DNA of 64,000 nt from an uncultured Rubripirellula sp. (lineage in GTDB: Bacteria > Planctomycetota > Planctomycetia > Pirellulales > Pirellulaceae), in NCBI GenBank assembly GCA_938075415.1, contig CALJHC010000026.1, forward strand, positions 62,001-126,000, given 5' to 3'. Below the pieces are notes generated by a model. That model was given only the letters and a program-made list of their open reading frames with translations, ran no database searches and was not told the DNA's origin. Shown here piece by piece: positions 46,286-55,364 of this stretch (position 1 is its first letter; each line of letters opens with the position of its first letter). The translations under genes and the position numbers were made by a program.

Positions 46286-47397
46286 TCGAACGCCTTCCAA
46301 ATGTCTTTGACACAAGTGTCAGATGGAGTGAATTTCGGTAGTTTCAAAATATCTCTAAGCCGCGAGTCCGATGAGAGGCTTTCGCCGATCACTAGTGGTC
46401 GCTGCAATTCACCCCTGAGTAAACCGAAAGTCATTGCGAGATTGACAATTGGATGTTAGCCGAGACTGTCAAATTCGAAACCGATTTGCTCAATGGTCAA
46501 GCCGAATCCTCTCCCGCCTGCACTTCGAACAATGGTTGAAGGTCGATGAGGCGAGGGAGGGGTGAAAAAGCGGATTTCCACGCAAACGCCTCACGGTCTA
46601 AATTGACTCGAGAAAGAACGCTTTTGAGATGGATCGCAAGGACTGCGAACCGTCACCGTGTTTTCCGTCCGGTTTGGACTCACTTGAGGGGAATTTCTCA
46701 AGCCACGCATGATATGGAAGCTAAAAAAACGTCACAAGCCCAGCAAGCACGCCGATTTCTGGTCGCAAGGAAGGTGTGGCTGACGCGTCGGATACCTTCG
46801 GAGCTCATCCCTTTGAGTGAAGAACGCTGAATCGATCCTAGAAAAAGGGTCAAGCTGCACCGGCGATACAAGTCATTTCGCCGAGTTTTTGAGTGTCAGG
46901 TACCCTGCCAGCGATGGAATGTCTGGCTCCAACACCGTCGAACCCCCCTGTTTTCGCGTTTAACCCCGCCAGCATCGCAAATCACCAAGCAGCGTTTTTC
47001 GGGGAGCTGAAACCAACTGGGGGTGTTAAGTTGTTTTCTGTTGTCATCTGCTGCCGCTCAATTTTTCTGTGTCGTGCCTCAACGGTTTACTTGAAAATCT
47101 TTTTTTAAAATCCCCTTTTTAAACCCGGCTACTCTATTTTGAGGTGCCGTAGCATCTGACTCATCAATGCCTTGGATTTCGAATGATTTCCCTTTTACAG
47201 GCGGGGATAAAGGAGGTGTGGGTAGGCTGGGCTGCTTTTCGGCGTGGTATGTTGCTCACGGGAATGTCCCGCAAGGTGATTTGAAGTGGTTTCCTGACAT
47301 GGATCGGTCGCCCCACGTGGGCAATTCATTGAGTTCAAGGTAGGCCAATTCATTGCTTACTTTTCAGCACGCAGGCCAGCGAATCGGGGGATAGCCG
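46286..47397. other. Divergent 1.1-kb spacer between yajC and the aminotransferase gene
   Basis: Frames of 94 codons (46546-46830) and 71 codons (46893-47108) have no signature and no good start signal. I see no hairpin or repeat worth calling. Confidence 0.4.
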
Positions 47398-48498
47398 ATG
47401 AAATTTGACGCGCCAGTTTGGCCTCCTGATTGGCCAGAAATACGCAATTCGGTGAACGAGGCCATGCGGACGGGTGAATGGGGTAGGTATGACTCGAGCC
47501 TCGTTAGCGTCCTGTGCACCGAGGTTTCGCGACTATTCCAAGGTGCGGCGGTGCGGCTGTGTTGCAGCGGAACCGCGGCATTAGAAATCGCTCTTCGAAT
47601 GGCCAAAGTTCAGTCGGGCGATGAGGTTGTGCTTGCCGGTTACGATTTCCCAGGCAATTTCCGGACGGTCGAATTACTGGGTGCGAGACCGGTTCTCGCA
47701 GAAATTTGCGAGGAAACACTCTCGATCGCACCGCAGCAACTCGAAAGTTTTGCTGTGGGCGCTGAATCAAGTTCGATCAAGGTCGTCGTGGCATCACATC
47801 TTTATGGTGCCGAGGCGGAGACGCGTCGGTTGCGGGAGATTTGTGATCAGGCGGGATGGCTACTGATCGAAGACCTTTGCCAGTCGATTGGTTTGCGATC
47901 TTCGGCAGGACTGGCGGGCACCCACGGGCACTTCACCACTTTAAGTTTCGGTGGCAGCAAGCCAGTGTCTGCCGGTAATGGCGGCGCCCTGGTTGTCAAT
48001 GATCAGCATCTTGCTGCTCGGTTGGGCCCTTGGATGGATCGACCGGGAGAGGTTTACCCCATGTCACCTCTACAGGCAGCGGTTTTGATACCACAGCTCA
48101 ATCGGATTGAGGAGATGTCGCGGCAGCGTCAACAAAATTGGCAGCGTCTGCGATGCGAGAGAATTGCATCTTTTGACACTTGGAAATGGCTGGCTGGATC
48201 AAAAGAAGGGCTGCTGTCCAATCCTTATAAAATTGCTTGGCTAGCGGAAAACCGGAGTCAACGTGATCGAATTATTCAGCATGCAGTCCGAATTGGATTG
48301 CCAATCGGAGCGGGGTATCGATCCTTGGCAAAAACAAGTGATCGACGCTGCAGAAAGCCCGTCCCTTGCCCTTTGGCAAATCAGTTTGGCGACTCATTAT
48401 TTGTTTTGGATCACCGAGCGTTACTTGTTTCAGAAGAGCGTTTTGGTGAATTGATTGACGCCATGGACGAGTTATACGCGATTCGTGATCAGTTCTGA
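47398..48498 (+). CDS. DegT/DnrJ/EryC1/StrS-family aminotransferase
   Basis: 366 residues, with GGGGGAT 5-7 nt before ATG 47398. PLP-dependent fold type I: CCSGTAALEIALRMAKVQSGDEVVLAGYDF is the N-terminal substrate/PLP phosphate region, LLIEDLCQSIG holds the conserved Asp, and the PLP lysine is K188 in SFGGSKPVSAGNGGAL. The family transaminates sugar nucleotides in cell-surface glycan synthesis, and some members are dehydratases or cyclitol enzymes. No sugar-nucleotide genes flank it. It is about 10 kb from the lpxA-coupled oxidoreductase, so a GnnB-like role is conceivable but unsupported by position. Confidence 0.88.
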   Translation: MKFDAPVWPPDWPEIRNSVNEAMRTGEWGRYDSSLVSVLCTEVSRLFQGAAVRLCCSGTAALEIALRMAKVQSGDEVVLAGYDFPGNFRTVELLGARPVLAEICEETLSIAPQQLESFAVGAESSSIKVVVASHLYGAEAETRRLREICDQAGWLLIEDLCQSIGLRSSAGLAGTHGHFTTLSFGGSKPVSAGNGGALVVNDQHLAARLGPWMDRPGEVYPMSPLQAAVLIPQLNRIEEMSRQRQQNWQRLRCERIASFDTWKWLAGSKEGLLSNPYKIAWLAENRSQRDRIIQHAVRIGLPIGAGYRSLAKTSDRRCRKPVPCPLANQFGDSLFVLDHRALLVSEERFGELIDAMDELYAIRDQF

Positions 48499-48820
48499 TT
48501 CAGAGCATCCAGCGGTATCGAATAGTTGGTGATTGCACGCATTGTGATTGCTCGCATTGTGATTGAACGCATTGGGTCACCCTCAGGTCCATTTGAGACG
48601 CATTTAGTGCGCAATCGGCGAGAATACCTGACGTTTGGTTGAGTTTTTTTGAGACAGGCAGATCGGTCACGATAGTTCATCGGGGCCGCTGACTTCGAGA
48701 CAAATTGTTCCGAAGCTCGTTAGCCAAAGCTGAAATCTTTGACGCTTGAACGCTGGTTTTGGGTAATTGATTCGGTTTTCACGAGCCTCAAGGTTGAGCT
48801 CGTTGGGCAAACCTGACCCG
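48499..48820. other. Convergent spacer with a 15-bp tandem repeat
   Basis: Between the aminotransferase (plus) and rimI (minus). It holds the tandem repeat at 48529-48573 and an imperfect stem CGAGC(C)TCAA/TTGAGCTCG at 48782-48802 without a T-run. Confidence 0.45.
48529..48573. repeat. 15-bp tandem repeat, three units
   Basis: GTGATTGCACGCATT, GTGATTGCTCGCATT and GTGATTGAACGCATT in direct succession, with changes only in the central two bases. Confidence 0.95.
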
Positions 48821-49333
48821 TTAGCCAGCTAGCTTTGAAATGCGATTGTGCGGCTGAGCAAGTTCTTCGGCTGTGGGTTGGTAGCGAAACTGCATCAAGT
48901 AGGCGTCTTCGACGGTGTCATCGTAGAAGTCGCGAAGCACAGAGATTGCACGAAACCCGATGGACTTGAAAAAGAGTTGTGCTTCCAAGTTCGTTTCCCG
49001 AACTTCCAGCATGATTCGATTTCGTCGTTCATGTGAGAGTTTGCCAAGAAGTTTGTTGACCATCGTCTGGCCAACTCCTGTTCGGCGATGTTCTGGATGA
49101 ACAGCAAAGTTAAGGATGTGTAATCGATTCTTGTGGAGTTCATAGATCATGAATCCCACCACCTCGTTGTCCTGTTCGGCTACCATTCCGATGCAATTTC
49201 TTTGTCGTAGGCATCGGATGAAATCATCTTCGCTCCACGCAAATTCGAAGCAAGCGTTCTCGATACCCAAGACAGACGGCATGTCTCGGCGAATCATCCA
49301 GCGTATATGAACGCACAGCGGTTTGGTTTCCAC
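48821..49333 (-). CDS. rimI: Ribosomal-protein-S18-alanine N-acetyltransferase type GNAT protein
   Basis: 170 residues from GTG 49333, which has AAAGGAG 6 nt upstream; a frame open to 49525 is not needed. GNAT fold: IRRDMPSVLGIENACFEFAWSEDDF is the typical RimI start, VHPEHRRTGVGQTMV has the acetyl-CoA pyrophosphate loop (R-x-x-G-x-G), and LEVRETNLEAQLFFKSIGF is the conserved C-terminal helix. RimI acetylates the N-terminus of ribosomal protein S18; bacterial relatives can modify other proteins. The usual neighbour tsaB is absent, so the exact substrate is uncertain. Confidence 0.88.
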   Translation of the reverse strand: METKPLCVHIRWMIRRDMPSVLGIENACFEFAWSEDDFIRCLRQRNCIGMVAEQDNEVVGFMIYELHKNRLHILNFAVHPEHRRTGVGQTMVNKLLGKLSHERRNRIMLEVRETNLEAQLFFKSIGFRAISVLRDFYDDTVEDAYLMQFRYQPTAEELAQPHNRISKLAG

Positions 49334-50155
49334 GTTGGACTCCTTTCCAGCGAAATACCACATGACTGAAAGCCCAGAAGCCTTCACTTGTCGCGTTGAA
49401 GGTTTCCCTTCGCGAGCGGATCGGAGGTTAGCAAAAGGTCCGATTGCCACCAAGGCGAAAACCGAGCTGATAGGAATGCATGGTTTGGTCGTGGTGAGTG
49501 AGATGCGGATCACTGGTGGGTTCATGCCAATTGGGGGCTTGTCAGGGCAAAACCGCCTTAGGATTCACAATGTTTTTGGCCTCACATCACTTCCTTGATC
49601 ACCCTCAGGGGCCACCGCTCGCGTCTTGATTGGGTGAATTTTGGCAGCATCGCCAAGAAAAATATTTTGATTGGCGCAGGATTTTTACCACGAAGGCGGA
49701 ACAGAGCGAGTCTCGGATCGATTTTAGGGCGTTTTTGACTCTCGATTGGCTGATCAGTGGACCAGAGCTGGATGTCAGAGGTCAAAAACGTGGTTGCCCT
49801 CCCTGCATCGAATCCATTCGCGCCTTAAAATGAGACGGCAGAGTAGAAACACAGGGGATGACTGCCAACCGGCAGAGCCTCGTACTTGCTGCAGATTTGT
49901 AGGGGATTCTGAACGTTTGCGTATGGTGGTGTGATGTGTTTTTGTTTTGAACTGCCGATGGATTTGTCATTTTTGCTTGTCTGGTGTCAGGCCGGTCGCT
50001 GAGTTGTGGGATTCAATTTGCGTCAATTCGAGTTGGGACCTGTTTACCGGTGACAGTGTTTGGGCGACGTTCACGGTACCGGAGAATTGCTGATCGCGGG
50101 CAACTCATTAATCAGTTGGCATGCGAATCATCAAAAAGGAAAAGCTCGAAGTTTC
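49334..50155. other. Divergent spacer between rimI and the sigma54 activator
   Basis: Short plus- and minus-strand frames (61-91 codons) show no features. I found no clear -24/-12 element (TGGCAC-N5-TTGC) here. Promoters for both flanking genes presumably lie within. Confidence 0.4.
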
Positions 50156-51985
50156 ATGACCAGTTATTTACTGATTCGTTCCGGCCCGGAAAAAGGGCGG
50201 CAGTTTTCACTTGACCGTGATCGGCCATCTCATCTTGGGCGTGGCGGCGGTTGCGAGATTTCGTTGTCTGATCCATCGACATCTCGTTTTCACGCAGTGG
50301 TCTACTTTGAGGATGATGGCTGGCATTTGCGGGACACATCCAGTCGGAATGGAACGCATGTTAACGGTCAAAAAACCGATCACGCTCGACTGATTAATCG
50401 ATCCAAGATTCGCGTTGGTTCCACCGAGTTGCAGTTAATGGAAGACGCATCGAAGGTGGATACCGATCGGGCCAACACCGCGACGATTATCAAGGAAATG
50501 GCTTCCGCAAGGAGTCCATGGCCATCGGGTGTGAGCGATCCCGCCGGTCACGTGGCCAACGCAGGCTACCTTCTCGATCTCTACACACTCAGTTTGCAGC
50601 TCTTGACCAAGGGAGACGTGGATGGAGTGATCGATTTAGCCATTGATCTTTTACGGGATCGCACCGGTGCCAACGTAATTGGAGTCTCGTACGACATTGG
50701 TGACGGCCGATTGAAACCCCAGCGGGTTGTTCCTCCGGAGAGTAGCAAGCTGATTTCGGTTGGTCGCGAAATTCGTCAACGCGTTGTTCGAGATGGTGAA
50801 TCGATTTGGCTGAATCGCGAGCGTGATGGGGCATCGCTGCCGGACTCAATGCAGCGTGGTGACTGGTCCGATGCGATTCATGTTCCCCTTGAAGGTGGTG
50901 AGGTAAACCTCGGGGTCTTGCATCTTTATCGAGAGGACACCGGTTTTAATGACGAGCATTTTGATTTCACTGTTGCTGCAGGCCGTCTGTTGGCGTGTGC
51001 CATGATTCGCGCAATGGAGAGTAATTCTCTGCGAGCGGACCGGAATCGTATTGCCGATCGCAATGCAGATTGTGATGAACTGATCGGCGTGAGTTCGCCG
51101 ATGGAGCGGTTGAAGACAAGGCTATCTCGCATCGCCCGCGCCAGTGGATCGGTCTTGATACGAGGTGAGAGCGGTGCGGGTAAGGAATTGGTTGCTAGGG
51201 CGGTGCATCGTGCGAGTCCTCGATCCAAACGCCCGATGCTGGCAGTGAATTGTGCGGCAATTCCCCGAGAACTCATGGAGAGTCAACTTTTTGGTCATAA
51301 GAAAGGTGCGTTTACTGGCGCCGACAGTGATCACGCGGGGTGGTTTCAGCAGGCGCATACGGGAACCCTGTTTCTTGATGAGATCGGGGAATTAACCCTT
51401 GAGGGCCAGGCCAAGTTGCTTCGAATTCTCGAGGGGCATCCTTTCTTGCCTGTCGGAGCAACCGAGGAGGTGATGGTGGATGTTCGTGTTGTTGCGGCAA
51501 CCAATCGCGACCTCTCTGAGTTTGTTCGGGAGAAGAAGTTTCGCGAAGATCTGTTTTATCGACTGAGCGTGTTTGAATTGATCGTTCCCCCGCTTCGGGA
51601 CCGAGGGAGTGATATCCCATTATTGACTCAACATTTCCTCTCTCATTTTCGAAGGCAACATGGTCGTTTAGAACTTGAGTTATCCGATGAAGCGATGGCA
51701 CAGATGCGCGAGTACCCTTGGCCGGGTAATGTGCGTCAGTTGCGCAATGTGATCGACAGCGCTGTCGTGATGGCTGATGACCCAGCGATTGTCCCCTCTG
51801 ATTTGGGGCTACGCGATGCGGGGGTGAGTCGCTTGGAGACACTTCGAATTGATGAGTGGGAAAAACGCTTGATTTCCAAGGCTTTGGATCGGTGCGATGG
51901 AAGTGTTCCCGAAGCTGCAAAGTTGCTGGGTGTGAGTCGTGCAACGGCTTATCGGAAAATTGCCGAATACGAAATTGAGCGATAG
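50156..51985 (+). CDS. Sigma54-dependent regulator with FHA and GAF sensor domains
   Basis: 610 residues from ATG 50156; an open frame back to 50060 looks unconserved. An N-terminal FHA domain (HLGRGGGCEISLSDPSTSRFH, then DTSSRNGTHVNG) binds phosphothreonine peptides. A GAF-like domain (about 140-300) follows. The AAA+ domain has Walker A GESGAGKE, the sigma54-contacting GAFTGA loop, Walker B LFLDEIGEL and the R-finger region. A Fis-type helix-turn-helix ends the protein (EAAKLLGVSRATAYRKI). It should open sigma54 promoters in response to a Ser/Thr-kinase signal read by the FHA domain. The glycosyltransferase gene starts 2 nt after its stop. Confidence 0.93.
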   Translation: MTSYLLIRSGPEKGRQFSLDRDRPSHLGRGGGCEISLSDPSTSRFHAVVYFEDDGWHLRDTSSRNGTHVNGQKTDHARLINRSKIRVGSTELQLMEDASKVDTDRANTATIIKEMASARSPWPSGVSDPAGHVANAGYLLDLYTLSLQLLTKGDVDGVIDLAIDLLRDRTGANVIGVSYDIGDGRLKPQRVVPPESSKLISVGREIRQRVVRDGESIWLNRERDGASLPDSMQRGDWSDAIHVPLEGGEVNLGVLHLYREDTGFNDEHFDFTVAAGRLLACAMIRAMESNSLRADRNRIADRNADCDELIGVSSPMERLKTRLSRIARASGSVLIRGESGAGKELVARAVHRASPRSKRPMLAVNCAAIPRELMESQLFGHKKGAFTGADSDHAGWFQQAHTGTLFLDEIGELTLEGQAKLLRILEGHPFLPVGATEEVMVDVRVVAATNRDLSEFVREKKFREDLFYRLSVFELIVPPLRDRGSDIPLLTQHFLSHFRRQHGRLELELSDEAMAQMREYPWPGNVRQLRNVIDSAVVMADDPAIVPSDLGLRDAGVSRLETLRIDEWEKRLISKALDRCDGSVPEAAKLLGVSRATAYRKIAEYEIER

Positions 51986-51987
51986 TC

Positions 51988-53250
51988 TTGCGAGCGATTT
52001 TATCCGCCCCCGGATCTCGGGGTGATGTTAATCCGATGATTGCGATCGGTCGCCAACTCAAAAAGATTGGGTTCGAGGTCGTGATATCGGTTGCTGAGCC
52101 CTACGCCGCGTTGGCGCGTCAGGCGGGGTTGTCAGTCGAGTCAGTCATCAGCACTGAGCGATTTTCTGAAGCGATCGGCAACGCAAACGTTTGGCGTCCA
52201 ATTCAGGGGCCGCTGCAAATTTTTCATGTCATGGTGAGAGATTTCTTGGAGAGTCATGAGCGAGTAATTCAACGCCACATGATCCCGGGGCAAACGGTCT
52301 TGGTTGCTCACCCGTTGGATCTTGTTTCCCGTGTTATTCGGGAGGCAAATCCTTCGGTGCCACTCGTTGGGGTCCATCTGCAACCGGTGATTCTGAGAAC
52401 CTTCCGTCAGCCTCCGCGGTTGTCGCCCTGGTGGTTCGAGCCACGCGGTCCTCAGTGGCTAATCAAGGCGTGTTACGCATGCATTGATCTCGGTGTGATT
52501 GATCCTTTACTGCGAAACGCGATCAACCGGATACGTCGCCGTCACGGATTAACTCATCGCGTTCGACGCATCATGGATCGTTGGTGGTTGTCCCCCGATG
52601 CGACCATGGCGTTGTACCCAGAACGCTTCGCTCCGGGCACCGTCGGTTTTGCTCCCGGGTTGGTGCACTGTGGCTTCCCGCTCGAAGATATCTCGGGGAA
52701 AGAGTTTGAAACACCCGCCAATCGTCCGATCGTCTTTACGTCGGGCACCGCGCACCGACATTGCCGCAAGTTTTTTGAATTGGCGGTTCAGGTTTGCGGT
52801 CAGTTGGAGCGTCCCGGTCTGTTGTTAAGTTCGTACCCGGAAAATTTCCCAACACAGCTTCCCACCGGGATGGAGTCTCGCGACTATGTTTCGTTACGAA
52901 GATTGTTGCCGCATTGCTCGGCCATCGTGCATCATGGCGGGGTCGGGACGACTTCTCAGGCGTTAGCTGCTGGGATTCCTCAGGTGATTCGGCCGCTTGC
53001 CTTTGATCAATTTGATAATGCCGAACGAATTGAAAGACTGGGTTGTGGGCGTTGGCTAAAACGCGATGCTCAACTCTTAGGCACGCTGCAAGAGATTTTG
53101 CCCGATCCAAACCAGCGAGTGCAGCGACCAACATCCTATCATGCAAAGTCGCTTGAGGATTTCAGTGACGAGGTAAGGGGTGTCAACGGTGCCGAGGTTG
53201 CGGCTCAACGGATTCATCATTTGACAAAATCATTCTTCCCTTTGAGCTGA
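51988..53250 (+). CDS. UGT-like glycosyltransferase (GT1 family)
   Basis: 420 residues from TTG 51988, 2 nt after the regulator's stop, so expression is coupled. N-terminal GT-B half: ILSAPGSRGDVNPMIAIGRQLKKIGFEV. The C-terminal donor site has HCSAIVHHGGVGTTSQALAAGIPQV and PLAFDQFDNAERI, matching the GT1 pattern of sterol, flavonoid and antibiotic glucosyltransferases and bacterial rhamnosyltransferases. It transfers a sugar from a nucleotide donor to a small or lipid acceptor. The acceptor cannot be read from the sequence. Carotenoid or hopanoid/sterol glycosides are possible in planctomycetes. Confidence 0.88.
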   Translation: MRAILSAPGSRGDVNPMIAIGRQLKKIGFEVVISVAEPYAALARQAGLSVESVISTERFSEAIGNANVWRPIQGPLQIFHVMVRDFLESHERVIQRHMIPGQTVLVAHPLDLVSRVIREANPSVPLVGVHLQPVILRTFRQPPRLSPWWFEPRGPQWLIKACYACIDLGVIDPLLRNAINRIRRRHGLTHRVRRIMDRWWLSPDATMALYPERFAPGTVGFAPGLVHCGFPLEDISGKEFETPANRPIVFTSGTAHRHCRKFFELAVQVCGQLERPGLLLSSYPENFPTQLPTGMESRDYVSLRRLLPHCSAIVHHGGVGTTSQALAAGIPQVIRPLAFDQFDNAERIERLGCGRWLKRDAQLLGTLQEILPDPNQRVQRPTSYHAKSLEDFSDEVRGVNGAEVAAQRIHHLTKSFFPLS

Positions 53251-53453
53251 TGCGATGAATGTTGTTGCGATCAATAATGCTGGTGCGACGGAGGCTGTTG
53301 GTGCAATGAATGTTGGACAGGTCATTTTGATACCCGCGTCGGATGAGGAAATTTGGCAATCATCAAGGCGTCATGGCTTGCGTAACGGTTGAGCGGGGTC
53401 ACAAATTAACTAAGTTTTTGTCTTACTGAATTTTATGAATCGAGAGAATTAAA

Positions 53454-55004
53454 ATGCGGTACCTTTGTTTGTTGGCGATGCTCTTGGTAGTGATGTCTGG
53501 CGTGTCAGCTTCACAAAAGAAACCGAATGTCGTGTTGATTCTTGTCGATGACATGGGGTTGCATGATCTCTCGGTTGAAGGAAGCACTTTTTACCGAAGT
53601 CCAAACATCGATCGTCTCGCCAAAGGCGGCATGCGATTCACGCAGGGATATGCGACCTGCCGCGTTTGCAGTCCCTCCCGTGCCAGTATTCAAACGGGAA
53701 AATTTACAGCTCGGCATGGAGTAACGAACTGGATTGGAGCAAGGTCGGGGATGGAATGGAAGCGAGAGGACCCCGTGTTACCTGCTGACTATCGCCACGC
53801 TTTACCAAGCGAAGATGTTTCTCTGCCCGAGGCTCTGCAGGAAGGTGGTTACCGAACGTTTTTTGCGGGCAAATGGCACCTCGGCGGAGAAGGTTCGTTG
53901 CCAACCGATCATGGTTTCGAAATCAATATCGCGGGGCATCATCGCGGTAGCCCACCCGGAGGTTTTTTTCCTCCTTACAAGAATCCTTGGCTTGAGGATG
54001 GACCTGCAGGTGAGTCACTGACGATGCGGCTCGCTCAGGAAACATCAAAGTTCATTGAGACGCATCAGGAGGAGCCTTTCTTTGCGATGCTGTCGTTCTA
54101 TGCGGTTCATGCTCCAGTGCAAACCAGCAAGGAATTATGGCAGAAGTATCGAGAGGCAGCTCCTGTTCTTCCAGCAGGGCAGCGGCGTTTTAAGATCGAT
54201 CGAACCTTGCCAGTTCGTCAAGTTCAAGATAATCCTGTCTACGCAGGAATGGTGGAAACCACCGATCAAGCGGTGGGTCGTGTGCTTGATACACTCGAAT
54301 CGTGCGGGTTGAAAGATTCCACCATCGTTATCTTCACCAGTGACAATGGCGGGGTCTCGTCTGGTGATGCCTATGCCACTAGCAACTTACCCCTTCGGGG
54401 CGGGAAGGGGCGTCAGTGGGAAGGTGGTATTCGCGAGCCTTACTACATTCGCTATCCCGAGGTGACCAAGCCGGGAGCGGAGTGCTCCGTGCCGGTCACG
54501 GGAGCTGATTTTTATCCGACGATTCTTGAACTTTGTGGACTTCCTCAGCGACCCGAGCAGCACGTGGATGGGGTATCACTGGTTCCATTGTTGGAAGGTG
54601 GTTCAATTCCCGAGCGGCCTTTGTATTGGCATTATCCACACTACGATAATCAGGGAGGAGAACCCAGTTCGTTGTTGCGTGTTGGTCAGTGGAAGCTGAT
54701 TCATTACCACGAGGATGGTCGAGATGAGTTATACCGACTGTCCACCGATCCCCATGAACAGAGCGATCTTTCACGTTCATTTCCCGCTCGCACGAAAGCG
54801 ATGGCTGAGCAACTTCAGGATTGGCTCGTTTCGGTCGGAGCTAAATTTCCGATACCGGACCCGAGGTATGACCCCATGAAAACCGAGGCAAAGTTTTTGC
54901 GCATCCAAACGAGCCTTTGGCAGCAGTTGGAAAAAAAACATGAAGCGATGCTTGATCCCAACTGGAAGCCGAATGCCAACTGGTGGGGTAGCACGGTTGA
55001 CTAG
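53454..55004 (+). CDS. Secreted type I sulfatase
   Basis: 516 residues with a signal peptide (about 1-19, VSGVSA-type cleavage) so periplasmic or exported. The metal site VLILVDDMG starts the alkaline-phosphatase-like fold. CSPSRASIQTGKFTARHG contains Cys72, which anaerobic or FGE-type maturases convert to formylglycine. GKWHLGG and FTSDNGG complete the catalytic set. The C-terminal domain ends in YDPMKTEAK-type sequence. It cleaves sulfate esters, most likely from marine polysaccharides. The gene is followed by a divergent FAD oxidoreductase and another sulfatase, forming a degradative cluster. Confidence 0.95.
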   Translation: MRYLCLLAMLLVVMSGVSASQKKPNVVLILVDDMGLHDLSVEGSTFYRSPNIDRLAKGGMRFTQGYATCRVCSPSRASIQTGKFTARHGVTNWIGARSGMEWKREDPVLPADYRHALPSEDVSLPEALQEGGYRTFFAGKWHLGGEGSLPTDHGFEINIAGHHRGSPPGGFFPPYKNPWLEDGPAGESLTMRLAQETSKFIETHQEEPFFAMLSFYAVHAPVQTSKELWQKYREAAPVLPAGQRRFKIDRTLPVRQVQDNPVYAGMVETTDQAVGRVLDTLESCGLKDSTIVIFTSDNGGVSSGDAYATSNLPLRGGKGRQWEGGIREPYYIRYPEVTKPGAECSVPVTGADFYPTILELCGLPQRPEQHVDGVSLVPLLEGGSIPERPLYWHYPHYDNQGGEPSSLLRVGQWKLIHYHEDGRDELYRLSTDPHEQSDLSRSFPARTKAMAEQLQDWLVSVGAKFPIPDPRYDPMKTEAKFLRIQTSLWQQLEKKHEAMLDPNWKPNANWWGSTVD

Positions 55005-55364
55005 ATGGCGGAACGCTTTGCAGTGCCAAACAGCTGTTGCTTGCGTTGCAAACACGTGCCGGTAAAAGCGGCATCGTTTGCGATAGAAACGTTGAGGGTG
55101 AAATCACTTACCTCACTTGAGGGTGCAGGCGTTGGCAGTGGCATTCTCGAACGCTTTGTCGCGAGGATTTATCGAGCCGATCGAATTCATTGCATGGAAA
55201 ATGACCTGAAAGATCTTGGGCTTGATGCGATCGAAGTTCATGCCATGCATTTGCTTTCTTGATTTCTGATTGCTGATTTCTGATTGCTGATTTCTGATTT
55301 CTGGGGGGGTGAATTGGATTTTCGTTCCAGTTGTCTGTAGATGAGTCGAGTTCTATTGGCTTGA
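55005..55364. other. Spacer after sulfatase 1
   Basis: An 85-codon frame starting directly at the sulfatase stop has no features. The 3' half holds the 14-bp tandem repeat at 55261-55302 followed by seven G. Confidence 0.4.
55261..55302. repeat. 14-bp tandem repeat, three units
   Basis: GATTTCTGATTGCT occurs twice, then GATTTCTGATTTCT, without gaps, followed by a G7 run. Confidence 0.95.

Noticed and set aside
46546..46830. 94-codon Arg-rich plus-strand frame
   Set aside because: No start signal or conserved pattern; composition looks like translated spacer.
8962..55302. Tandem repeats as a possible CRISPR array
   Set aside because: Units are contiguous with no spacers, differ at each locus, and no cas gene is present.
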